In this document: positions 26,709 to 36,381 of the stretch, piece after piece
Numbering within the stretch: the stretch's first letter is position 1
Layout of the letters: each line of letters opens with the position of its first letter
NCBI GenBank assembly: GCA_015134395.1
Contig: CP043983.1
Coordinates: forward strand, 217,295-281,294
Direction of reading: 5' to 3'
DNA: 64,000 nt
DNA from: Candidatus Stammera capleta
GTDB taxonomy: Bacteria > Pseudomonadota > Gammaproteobacteria > Enterobacterales > Enterobacteriaceae
Notes under the pieces: generated by a model
What the model was told of the DNA's origin: nothing
The model's input: only the letters and a program-made list of their open reading frames with translations
Database searches by the model: none
Translations under genes and position numbers: made by a program

Positions 26709-27446
26709 TTATATAAAATTATTATAACCTTTTTTTTTTATAATTTTAATAATATTTTTATTCCCTGATTTTACTATTTTACCTTTATTTAATATATGTA
26801 TTTTTTTTATTTTTAATTTGTTAATTATTTTAATATTATGTGTTATTATTAAAAAAGATTTTTTTTTTTTTCTTAAATTATTAATTATATCTGTAATTAA
26901 TTTTAATGTTTTAATATCTAGTCCTGAATCTATTTCATCTAATATTATTAATTTAGGTTTTAATAATAATATTTGTAATATATCATTTTTTTTTCTTTCA
27001 CCTCCAGAAAATCCTTTATTTAAAGATCTTTTTAAAAAATTTTTAGAAAATTTTATTTTTTTCATTTTTTTATATATATATTTTTTAAATTCTATTAAAT
27101 TTAATTTTTTTTTTTTATTATATTTTCTTATTGAATTTAAAGATTTTCTTAAGAAAAATTCATTATTTAAACCAGGAATTTCTATATTGTTTTGAAATGA
27201 TATAAATAAACCTTCTTTTGCTCTTTCGTCTATAGATAAATTATTTAATTTTTTTTTATTAAAGATTATTGTTCCATTACATAATTTATATTTTTTATTT
27301 CCTGCTAATAATAAAGATATTGTACTTTTTCCTGATCCATTAGGACCCATTAAAATATGTACTTCTCCATATTTAATTTTTAGACTAAATTTATTTATAA
27401 TAACTTTATTATTAATTTTTACTTTTATTTTATTTATATATAACAT
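26709..27446 (-). CDS. sufC: Fe-S assembly ATPase SufC
   Basis: ABC-type ATPase that drives the SufBC2D scaffold. 245 residues (248 in E. coli). Walker A MGPNGSGKST, signature GFSGGERKKNDILQ and Walker B PKLIILDEIDSGLD followed by ITHNIKIINKL (H-loop) are all present. Lies between sufB and sufD. Confidence 0.97.
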   Translation of the reverse strand: MLYINKIKVKINNKVIINKFSLKIKYGEVHILMGPNGSGKSTISLLLAGNKKYKLCNGTIIFNKKKLNNLSIDERAKEGLFISFQNNIEIPGLNNEFFLRKSLNSIRKYNKKKKLNLIEFKKYIYKKMKKIKFSKNFLKRSLNKGFSGGERKKNDILQILLLKPKLIILDEIDSGLDIKTLKLITDIINNLRKKKKSFLIITHNIKIINKLKIKKIHILNKGKIVKSGNKNIIKIIKKKGYNNFI

Positions 27447-27458
27447 ATATATTAAACA

Positions 27459-28862
27459 TTAGTAATTAAATAAATTTTTTTTTATTTCTAATGAATATTC
27501 AATTGGTAATATTTCTAATATATTTTGACAAAAACTATTTATTATCATAGATAAAGCGTCATTTTTATTAATACCTCTTTGTAAAAGAAAAAAAATTTGA
27601 TTTTCTTTAATATAAGATATATATGATTCATGTTCTACTTCTGATGATTTATTTTTTACTTTTATATAAGGTATTGAATATGTTGATGATTTTTTTCCTA
27701 TTATTAATGAATCACATTTAGTGAAATTTTTTGAATTATATGATTTTTCATTTATTTTTACTAATCCTCTATATGTATTTTTACTTTCATCCATAGCTAT
27801 ACTTTTAGAAAATATATTTGATTTTGTATTTTTACCTATATGTATTACTTTTGTTCCTGTATCTGATTGTTGATTAAATTTAGTAATTGATAAAGAATAA
27901 AAATTACTTATAGATTTCATACCTAATAATATAGAACTTGGATATTTTCATGTTATAGATGAACCTGTTTCTATTTGTATTCATGATATTTTACTATTTT
28001 TTCCTTTACATAAAGCTCTTTTTGTAACAAAGTTTAAAATTCCACCTCCAGTTTTTTTATTACCTGTATATCAATTTTGTATTGTAGAATATTTAACTTC
28101 TGAATTATCATAAATAATTATTTCAACAACTGCAGCATGTAATTGATGTTTTTTTCTTATTGAAGCAGAACAACCTTCTGTATAATTTAAATAACTATTT
28201 TTTTTTAAAATTATTAATGTTCTTTCAAATTGACCTATATTTTTAGTATTTATTCTAAAATAAGATGATAAATTTATAGGACATTTTACATTTTTTGGTA
28301 TATATATAAATGTTCCATCTGATATAACTGATGCATTTAATGAAGCAAAAAAATTATCATTTATAGGAACTACTTTGTAAATATATTTTTTTACTATTTT
28401 AGAATATTTTCTTATTGCTTCATTTAATGAACAAAAAATAATTCCTAATTTTAATAATTTTTTTTTATATGTTGTTTGTATTGAAATACTATCAAAAATA
28501 GCATCTACTGCTATGTTTTTATTATATATAGGAACATTTAATTTTTTAAATGCTTTATTTATATTTTTATTTGAAAATTTTTCATTTATTGGTGCAGAAT
28601 AATATTTATATTTTTCAAAATTAATTTTTTTATATTTACCATTAAATCAAGTAGGTTCTTTTGTTTTTTTTCAAATATTAAAAGCTTTAAGTCTTAAATT
28701 TAATATTCATTTTGGTTCCTTTTTTTTTTTTGAAATTTTTATAATTATATTTTTATTTAAACCTTTTTTAATTTGATCACTTTTTATTTTTGTTTTAAAT
28801 CCATATTTGTAATTTATGTTTTTTATTTTATTAATATAAAAATTTTTTTTATTATTAAACAT
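27459..28862 (-). CDS. sufB: Fe-S scaffold protein SufB
   Basis: Core scaffold subunit on which the cluster is built. 467 residues (495 in E. coli). SKKKKEPKWILNLRLKAF, WFNGKYKKINFEK, ASLNASVISDGTFIYIPKN and TGGGILNFVTKRALCKG are typical. The cluster-assembly cysteine in FTKCDSLIIGKKS and the Glu of SSEVEHESYISYI are kept. First gene of the sufBCDSE block and 18 bases beyond the upstream ldhA stop, so it may be cotranscribed with ldhA. Confidence 0.97.
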
Positions 28863-28880
28863 TTTATAAATTATTTTAAA

Positions 28881-29873
28881 TTATATTATATCTTTACATT
28901 TTTTGTTTAAAGATATTTTTTTTATATTTTTTAATGTTATTGAAGCTATATTTATTAATGATTCTTCAGTTAAAAATGCTTGATGACTTGTTATTAGCAC
29001 ATTATTATATGATAATAATAAATTTAAATTATCATCTTTTATTATAGAATTTGATTTATCATTAAAAAAATATTTTTTTTCATTTTCATATACATCTAAA
29101 CCTAAATATCCTATTTTTTTTTTTTTTATTGCTTTTATTATATCTTTTGTATTAATTAATTCTCCTCTACTAGTATTTATTATCATTACTTTATTTTTCA
29201 TTTTTTTAATTGTTTTTTTATTTATCATATAATGATTTTTTATATTATATGGACAATGTAAACTGATAATATCAGATTTATTATATATATTTTCTAATGT
29301 TGTATATTTTGCACCATATTTATATATTTCTTTTGATTTTATTATATCAAATGCTAATATTTTAACATTAAAATTTTTTATAATTTTTATTAATATTTTA
29401 CCTATTCTTCCAGTACCTATTATACCAATAGTTTTATTATGTAAATTAAAACCTACTAAATTTTCAAGTGAAAAATTTTTATTTTTTGTATATTCATATG
29501 ATTTATATATTTTTCTACTTAAGTTTAATATTAAACTTAAAGTATATTCTGCTATTGATTCTGGTGAATATGATTTTACATTAATAACTTTTATATTAAA
29601 TTTTTTAGTTAATTTTAAATTTACATTATTATGTCCTGCACATCTTAATGCTATTGTTTTTATTTTAAAAATTTTTAATTTATATATTATATCTGGTATT
29701 GTCAAATCATCATTTACAAATATACATATATGATTATGATTTTTTATTTTATTTACATTTAATAAATTTAATGATTCTTTTATATAAGTTATTTTAAAAG
29801 AATATTTTTTATTTATTAAATTAAAATATTTTATTTCGTATTTTTTAGCACTAAAAAATATTATTTTGTTCAT
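28881..29873 (-). CDS. ldhA: D-lactate dehydrogenase (fermentative)
   Basis: Reduces pyruvate to D-lactate and regenerates NAD+. 330 residues (329 in E. coli), similar throughout: HICIFVNDDLTIPDI, IALRCAGHNNVNL, the nucleotide fold TIGIIGTGRIGKIL, SDIISLHCP, IINTSRGELINT with the substrate Arg, LGLDVYENEKKYFFNDKS, and catalytic His in ITSHQAFLTEES. Together with enolase and pyruvate kinase it suggests fermentative glycolysis. Upstream is a 119-base divergent spacer shared with ruvX. Confidence 0.97.
   Translation of the reverse strand: MNKIIFFSAKKYEIKYFNLINKKYSFKITYIKESLNLLNVNKIKNHNHICIFVNDDLTIPDIIYKLKIFKIKTIALRCAGHNNVNLKLTKKFNIKVINVKSYSPESIAEYTLSLILNLSRKIYKSYEYTKNKNFSLENLVGFNLHNKTIGIIGTGRIGKILIKIIKNFNVKILAFDIIKSKEIYKYGAKYTTLENIYNKSDIISLHCPYNIKNHYMINKKTIKKMKNKVMIINTSRGELINTKDIIKAIKKKKIGYLGLDVYENEKKYFFNDKSNSIIKDDNLNLLLSYNNVLITSHQAFLTEESLINIASITLKNIKKISLNKKCKDII
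29519..29540. repeat. 22-bp perfect palindrome within ldhA
   Basis: TTAAGTTTAATATTAAACTTAA reads the same on both strands with no spacer. Inside the coding sequence for LSLILNLS; possibly chance in this composition. Confidence 0.7.
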
Positions 29874-29992
29874 TTTTTAATAAATTTAAATTAATTTTAT
29901 TAATAATTAATTTATAATATTATATTTTATTTTGTAAATATATAATATAATTTATTTATTATAAATTAATTATTTAATAATATATATATATT

Positions 29993-30419
29993 ATGTTTAT
30001 TATATCTTTTGATTTTGGAATGAAAAATATAGGTGTAGCTATAGGTCAGTTTTATACTAAAACTGCTAATCCTTTAATATGTTTAAATGCTAAAAAAGGT
30101 ATTCCCTAATAATTTAATAAAAATTAAAAAAATTTTAGATATTTGATTAATTAAAAAAGTTGTTATAGGATATCCTTATTATTATTTAAAAAAAAATAAT
30201 TATAAATTAATTACTGTATATATAAAAAATTTTGCTAATTTTTTAAAAAAAAAATTTAATTTAGAAATATTTTTTTTTGATGAAGGATTTTCTACATATG
30301 ATGCGCGTATTTTTATAAATAATAATTTTAAATTATATAATTCTTTTTATACTAATTGTAATATACATACTATTTCAGCTGTTATAATTTTAGAAAGATG
30401 ATTAAAATTAAATTATTAA
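29993..30419 (+). pseudogene. ruvX: Holliday-junction resolvase homologue RuvX/YqgF, one frameshift
   Basis: Homologue of E. coli YqgF (pre-16S rRNA nuclease / RuvX). Frame one encodes [35 protein letters not shown], then TAA at 30107-30109. Frame two continues NNLIKIKKILDIW, KKVVIGYP, FFFDEGFSTYDARIF and AVIILERWLKLNY to TAA 30417-30419. Dropping one C from CCC at 30104-30106 joins the halves as KKGIPNNLIKI, matching DGTPDWNII. The catalytic acidic residues (DFG, DE) are present, so the break looks recent, or is an artefact. Ends overlapping the convergent rluD by 4 bases. Confidence 0.85.
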
Positions 30420-31375
30420 TTATTATTTTTTCTTAATTTAAAAATTAAATTTAACATATTTTTTGGTAATGGAATATTAATTATTATTTTATTTTTTTTA
30501 TATGGATGATTAAATTTTAATGTAGAAGCATGTAATGCTTGATTTTTAAAATTTTTTATTGTTTTTTTAATATTTAAAGGTATTTTAAATTTTTCTATAA
30601 TATTTTTTTTTGTATATATATTTTCTCCTATAATAGGATGATTTATATAATTCATATGAACTCTTATTTGATGAGTTCTTCCTGTTTCTATTTTAATATT
30701 TAAATATGTACAAAAATTAAAATTTTCTATTATTTTAAAATTAGTTATTGCTTTTTTTCCATATTTATTAATTGACATTATAGTTCTTTTATATTTATTT
30801 CTTGATATTGGTTTATTAATTTTTCCTTTATATTTTATATTTCCAAATACTATTGCCTTATAAATACGTATTATTTTTTTTTTTTTTAGATTAGATATTA
30901 ATAAATTATATATATTTTTTTTTTTAGCTATAATTAATAAACCAGTTGTATTTTTATCTAATCTATGTATTATTCCACATCTTGGAATATTTTTATATAT
31001 ATTAGGATATATATACATTAATTTATTCATTAAAGTATCATTTATATGTCCAAACCCAGGATGTACTATTAAATTTTTTTTTTTATTTATAATTAATATA
31101 TATTTATCTTCATAAACTTTATTAATAGATATTTTTTTATTTGGTAAATATATATTTTTTTTAATATTAATTTTTTTTATTAATATAATATCTTTATGTT
31201 TTATTTTTTTATTTGGTTTAAATATAACTATATTATTTATATATATATATCCTTTTTTAATTACTTTAATTATTTTATTTCTTGAAAATTTTTTTATAAA
31301 TTTTGTTAAAAAAATATCTAATCTTATATTTTTTATATTTTTTTTTATTTTTATTAAAATATTTTTTTTAAACAT
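30416..31375 (-). CDS. rluD: 23S rRNA pseudouridine synthase RluD
   Basis: Makes pseudouridines 1911, 1915 and 1917 in helix 69 of 23S rRNA. 319 residues (326 in E. coli). An S4-like N-terminus (RLDIFLTKFIKKFSRNKI) precedes the catalytic block CGIIHRLDKNTTGLLIIAK, with Asp in HRLD; ETGRTHQIRVHMNYINHPI and QALHASTLKFNHP follow. Complete, in contrast to the frameshifted rluC, which fits RluD being the most important enzyme of the family in E. coli. Confidence 0.96.
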   Translation of the reverse strand: MFKKNILIKIKKNIKNIRLDIFLTKFIKKFSRNKIIKVIKKGYIYINNIVIFKPNKKIKHKDIILIKKINIKKNIYLPNKKISINKVYEDKYILIINKKKNLIVHPGFGHINDTLMNKLMYIYPNIYKNIPRCGIIHRLDKNTTGLLIIAKKKNIYNLLISNLKKKKIIRIYKAIVFGNIKYKGKINKPISRNKYKRTIMSINKYGKKAITNFKIIENFNFCTYLNIKIETGRTHQIRVHMNYINHPIIGENIYTKKNIIEKFKIPLNIKKTIKNFKNQALHASTLKFNHPYKKNKIIINIPLPKNMLNLIFKLRKNNN

Positions 31376-31407
31376 AATAAATTATTATATAATTTATTTA
31401 TTAAATA

Positions 31408-32805
31408 TTATTTACCTATACAAAATTTTGAAAATATATCATTTATTATTTTTTTTGATGTATATTTTTTTATACCTATAATTTTACTTAATTTTTTTTG
31501 ACTTTTAAAAAAATAATAACTAATTAAATCATAATTTATTGTTTTATTAAAAAAATATATTTTTATTAATTTTTCTATTTTTTTTATATAAGATAATGTT
31601 TTTTTTATTAAATCTATATATCTTTGTTTTATTAAAAATGTATTTTTTATATTTATATTTTTAATTTTATTTTTTATTATTTTTATTATTTTTTTTAATC
31701 CTATTTTTTTTTTTATAGATATTCATATAATATTATATGAATTTATTTTTTTAAATTTAAATTTTTTTTTTATTAAATCTATTTTATTACGTAATAAAAT
31801 ATTTATTTTTTTTTTATAATTTTTTATTTTATATTGTATATTTTTTTTATAATTATTAATTATATTATTATTAGATATTGATGAATCATCTAAAAATATA
31901 ATAATTTTAGAATTATTTATTTCTTTTCATGTTTTTTTTATTCCTATTTTTTCTATTTTATTTTTTGTTTTATGTATACCTGCTGTATCTATTATTTCCA
32001 TATTATTATTATTAATATTAATGTTACTTTTTATTATATCTCTTGTTGTTCCTATTATATTTGTTACTATTGATGTATCTTTTTTAGTTAAATAATTCAT
32101 TAAACTAGATTTTCCAACATTTGGTTTTCCTATTATAATAATTTTTTTATTATTTTCATTTAAAAAAAAATTATTACATTTATAATATAATTTTTTTAAT
32201 TTTTTTTTTATAATTAAATTATTTTTTTTTAATTTTAATATATCTCTATTTTTTATATTTTTTTCAGAAAAATTAATTTCTTTTTCTATAAAAATTAAAT
32301 TATTTTTAATTATTTTTATAATTTTTTTAATTTTTTTTGATAAATAACCTTTTAATAAATTAGTTGCTAAAAATATTTCATTTTCTGATTTTGCATGTAT
32401 AATATAATTTATAGCTTCTGCTTGTGTTAAATCTATTTTTTTATTAATAAAAGCTCTTTCAGAAAACTCTCCTGGTTTAGCAATTCTTATATTTTTTAAT
32501 TTAAAATTTAATATAGATTTAATTATTAATTCTATCATTTTTTGTCCTCCATGACTTTGTATTTCTATAATATCTTCTCCTGTAAATGAATGTGGAGATT
32601 TATAATATATAATTATTACATAATCTAAAATTATATTATTTTTATTTTTTATATAAGTATATTTTGCATATCTTGGTTTTAAATTTTTTTTTGTTAATAA
32701 TTTAGATATTTTAAGAGATTTTTTACCTGATATTCTTATGATACCTATACCTGAATTACCTACTGGTGTTGATTGAGCAATTATAGTTTTTGAAAATATA
32801 GTCAT
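31408..32805 (-). CDS. mnmE: tRNA uridine-34 modification GTPase MnmE
   Basis: GTPase that, with MnmG, modifies wobble U34 of certain tRNAs. 465 residues (454 in E. coli). N-terminus TIIAQSTPVGNSGIGIIRISG, formyl-THF domain PHSFTGEDIIEIQSHGG, G1 IIGKPNVGKSSLMNYL, G2 IIGTTRD, G3 EIIDTAGIH and the terminal catalytic motif FCIGK are present. Starts one base after the yidC stop, conserving yidC-mnmE order. In a UGA=Trp code, U34 modification matters for decoding UGA/UGG with one tRNA; that link is inference. Confidence 0.96.
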
Positions 32806-32806
32806 T

Positions 32807-34270
32807 TTAAAAATTATTTTTATATTTGTTTTCTATTATTTTTTGTTGAATTATATTTAATATATTATTTATTATATAATATATTAATAATCCACTTGGA
32901 AGATATAAAAAAAATATTGTAAATATTGAAGATATAATTATATTAATATAATTATTATTTATATTATTATTATTATTATTTTTATAATTTTTTTGTAAAA
33001 AATATATTGTAATACTCATAAATATAGGTAAAATATAATATCTATCATAATTAGATAGATCTTTAATTCAAAATATAAATTTTGAATTTTTTAATTCTAT
33101 AGGTATAATTAATAAATTATATATTGATATAAATATTGGTATTTGACTAATTATTATAAATAAATTTATAAAAGGGTTAATTTTCCATTTTTTGTATAAT
33201 TTAATTATTTCATAATTTATTTTTTTATTATTATTTGAATATTTTTTTTTTATTTTTTTTATTTCAGGTTCTATTTTTTTTATTTTTAAAAATAATTTAT
33301 ATTGTATTTTATTTAATGGATGTGTTACAATTTTTATTAAAAAAGTTAATATTATTATTGAATATCCTCAATTATTTATTTTACTATTTATAAAAGATAA
33401 AATTTTAAATAATGGTTTTGATAAAAATCATAATTTACCATATTCTATAGTTAAATCTAATTTTGGAGATATTTTATTTAAAATATTATTTAATTTAGGA
33501 CCTATTCATAATTTAAATTTTATATATTTTTCTTTTTTTGGTAATATTTTATATGAATTTTTATATCCTATTTTTATTAAATTATTATATTTTTTTATAA
33601 AAATATTTGTTTTAATATTATTTAAGGGTATAAAAGTAACAATAAAATATTTTTCGAATATAGATATTCAATTTAAATTTTTATTTATAATATTTTTATT
33701 ATTAATATTATATAAATTAGATTTTATAAAATTATTATTATTATATAATAATCCTATTTTTTTATTATTATCAATTTTTTGTATTAATTTATTTATGGTA
33801 TATATATTTATATTTTTTTTAGAATTATTTTTTATAAAATATTTTATAAATATTTTATAATTATCTTTATTAAAAATTATATATTTTATAAATATTATAT
33901 TATTATTTTTTATTTCAGATATTAATATGATTTTATTATTTTTATATATAATTTTATTTATTTTAAATATAATTTTTTTTTTTATATTTAATAAAATATT
34001 ATTATTTATAATGTATTCTTTTTTTTTATTATTTATTAATTTATAATTTTTATTAAAATTATTTTTATATTTTAAAAAAAATATTTTATTTATTTTATTA
34101 TTATTTTTATTTATTTTTATTATAAAAACATTATTTTTTATATAAATATATTTTTTTTTTATTTTATTATTATTATTATAATTATCTTTATATTTGTTTT
34201 TAGATATACTATTATTTAGACATAAAATAAATAATATTATTAATATAAATAATTTATTTTTATAAAACAT
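32807..34270 (-). CDS. yidC: Membrane protein insertase YidC
   Basis: Inserts inner-membrane proteins. 487 residues (548 in E. coli). An N-terminal membrane anchor (FILIILFILCLNN) leads into a diverged Asn/Lys-rich periplasmic domain; the conserved core begins at LWFLSKPLFKIL, WGYSIIILTFLIKI, HPLNKIQYK and FINLFIIISQIPIFIS, and ends with FLYLPSGLLIYYIINNIL. Trp at several points is TGA. AGGA overlapping the rnpA stop provides the ribosome site. yidD, usually between rnpA and yidC, is absent. Confidence 0.96.
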
Positions 34271-34277
34271 ATTTATC

Positions 34278-34583
34278 CTATTGAATATAATATAATTTTC
34301 ATATATTTTTAAAATATTTAAATATTTTTTTTTTATTAAATAAAGTAATATTTTTTACTATTATTAAATAATCTATTTTTTTTATTTTATATTGGTTTAA
34401 TCTAAATGTTTCTCTAATAATTCTTTTTATTTTATTTCTTATAATTGAATATTTAATATTTTTTTTATTTATATTAATGCCTAATCTTGGATATTTTAAT
34501 TTATTTATACTATTTTTTATTAATATAAATTTATAATTTTTTTTATATATTATATTATTTATTTTTTTAAATCTATTTTTTTT
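34278..34583 (-). CDS. rnpA: Ribonuclease P protein component, no normal start codon
   Basis: Protein subunit of RNase P, which matures tRNA 5' ends. The conserved core is intact: [45 protein letters not shown] and KNIWKLYY, ending in TAG. The open frame has no ATG, GTG or TTG before the core and is closed upstream by TAA at 34584-34586. The expected N-terminal residues (KFSF, for E. coli KLAF) are encoded in the rpmH frame, joined through an A10 run at 34576-34585. One added A would fuse L34 to RnpA; otherwise initiation must use ATA or ATT. Confidence 0.85.
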
Positions 34584-34729
34584 TTAAAAGAAAATTTTTT
34601 TTTATATTTTTTTTTATTTTTTTTTCTTTTATTTGAAATAATTTTTCTTCCATTTTTTGTAGACATTCTTTTTATAAAACCACAATTACGTTTTTTTTTT
34701 ATTTTTGATGGTTGATATGTTCTTTTCAT
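34559..34729 (-). CDS. rpmH: Ribosomal protein L34 with an extended C-terminus
   Basis: Begins [18 protein letters not shown] and contains [19 protein letters not shown], matching E. coli L34 (46 aa). The usual stop is missing: the frame continues through [14 protein letters not shown] to TAA at 34559-34561, 56 residues in all, so it reads into what should be the start of rnpA. First gene of rpmH-rnpA-yidC-mnmE and next to the presumed origin region. Confidence 0.93.
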   Translation of the reverse strand: MKRTYQPSKIKKKRNCGFIKRMSTKNGRKIISNKRKKNKKKYKKKFSFKKKIDLKK

Positions 34730-35228
34730 AATTTTAAATTTTTATTAATTTTTATATAAAATATTTAATTAAATAAATTTTATTTAAATATAGATTTAAT
34801 ATATATATTATTATAATTTAAAATAATATATAAATATATAAATTTATATATTATAATAATTATATTTTATATTATATTTAATAATTATTTATTATATTAT
34901 AAATATTTATGTTTTTTTAATATAATTAATATATTATTAATATATATAATTATTATAAATAATTATTGATTTTAAATTAAATATAATATACAATTATTAA
35001 CTGTAGTTTTTATTTATATTTTTATTAAATAAAAATTTATATTTATAATTTATTTTAAATTTATATTTAATTATAAATATTAAATTAATTAATTATTTTT
35101 TATTAATTATATAAATAAAATTTAAATTATTTATAATTATATATTAATAATAATAATTAAAATTATTTTAATATTTTTAATTAATTATAATTTTAATAAT
35201 TTAATTAAATTATTATTTATATTATAAT
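34730..35228. other. Gene-free region between rpmH and dnaN (likely dnaA/oriC locus)
   Basis: 499 bases of nearly pure A/T. In enterobacteria and many other bacteria dnaA lies here (rpmH-dnaA-dnaN-recF-gyrB); both dnaA and recF are missing. No consensus DnaA box (TTATCCACA) or GATC cluster was found on either strand. A small palindrome (ATTTTTATT / AATAAAAAT) is at 35018-35036. Must contain the divergent promoters of rpmH and dnaN; an origin is plausible but not shown. Confidence 0.5.
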
Positions 35229-36356
35229 ATGTATTTTTTTATAGAAAAAGAAAAAATAGTAAATATTTTAAATAAATTTAATAAATATACAAATAATTCT
35301 TGTAAAAATCCTATTTTAAATAATGTTTTATTAATTTTAAAAAATTTAAAATTAAAATTAATAATTACTAATTTAGATATAGAAATAAGTTTTATTATTT
35401 ATTTAAATTTTGATTCTTCTTTTAAAAATGGTTCTGTTACAGTTAATATAAATAAATTATATGAATTATGTAAAAGTTTTCCAAAAAAACATAATATTTA
35501 TTTTTTTTTATTTTTTAATAGATTAAAAATATCATGTTTAAAAAGTAAATCTTTATTATCTACTTTACCTGTTATAGATTTTCCTATTATAGATAAAAAT
35601 ATTTATTTTAATTATAATTTTTCAATTTCAAGTATATATTTAAAAAAAATAATATATTATATTCATTTTTCTATGGGTCTTGAAGATATATACTATTATT
35701 TAAATAGTATGTTAATAGAATATAAAAAAAATAAATTATATTTTGTTACTACTGATAGTTATCGTATTTCAATTTATAAATTATTAAATAATTTTACATA
35801 TAAATTTAAAAAATATTTTTCTTTAGTTATTTCTCGTAATTTAGTAATAGAATTATTTAAATTATTAAATTTTATAAATGATATAAAAATAAATTTTTAT
35901 ATAAGTAATAATATTATTAAATTAATTTTTGATAATTTTATAATATATTCTAATATAATGGAGGGATCATTTCCTGATTATAATTCTTTTTTAATTAATG
36001 ATAATAAATATATATATTTTGATATTTTTATATTAGATATAAAAAATGCTTTAATTCGTTCTTCTATTATTAGTGGATCTATTTTTAATTATGTAACGTT
36101 TTTTTTAAAAAAAAATTATTTATTTATTTATTCTAGTGATTCTAATAATAATGAAATTAAAGAAAAAATTTTTATTAATTATAAAGGAAAAAAATTTAAG
36201 ATTAGTTTTAATATAAAATATATTTTAGATATAATAAAAACTATGTCTAATGATAATAAAGTACGTTTTTTTTTAAAAGATTCTGATTCTGTTATAAAAA
36301 TAATTAATTTAAATAATAAATTTATTTATTATATGGTTATGCCTATACAATTATAA
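35229..36356 (+). CDS. dnaN: DNA polymerase III beta clamp
   Basis: Sliding clamp that tethers the replicative polymerase. 375 residues (366 in E. coli). Matches include CKNPILNNVLLILK for TLPILGNLLLQV, LIITNLDIEISF for LTGTDLEMEM, STLPVIDFPIID for STLPAADFPNLD, and the C-terminal YMVMPIQL for YVVMPMRL, the part of the clamp near the partner-binding pocket. Three-domain length is kept. Followed by gyrB after 25 bases, recF being lost. Confidence 0.96.
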   Translation: MYFFIEKEKIVNILNKFNKYTNNSCKNPILNNVLLILKNLKLKLIITNLDIEISFIIYLNFDSSFKNGSVTVNINKLYELCKSFPKKHNIYFFLFFNRLKISCLKSKSLLSTLPVIDFPIIDKNIYFNYNFSISSIYLKKIIYYIHFSMGLEDIYYYLNSMLIEYKKNKLYFVTTDSYRISIYKLLNNFTYKFKKYFSLVISRNLVIELFKLLNFINDIKINFYISNNIIKLIFDNFIIYSNIMEGSFPDYNSFLINDNKYIYFDIFILDIKNALIRSSIISGSIFNYVTFFLKKNYLFIYSSDSNNNEIKEKIFINYKGKKFKISFNIKYILDIIKTMSNDNKVRFFLKDSDSVIKIINLNNKFIYYMVMPIQL

Positions 36357-36381
36357 ATTATGTTTTATATAAATATATTAA

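Noticed and set aside
26818-27195. Long plus-strand reading frame (125 codons) inside sufC
   Set aside because: Exact antisense of a well-conserved ABC ATPase; hydrophobic Phe/Leu/Ile content is what the complement of Lys/Asn-rich coding gives.
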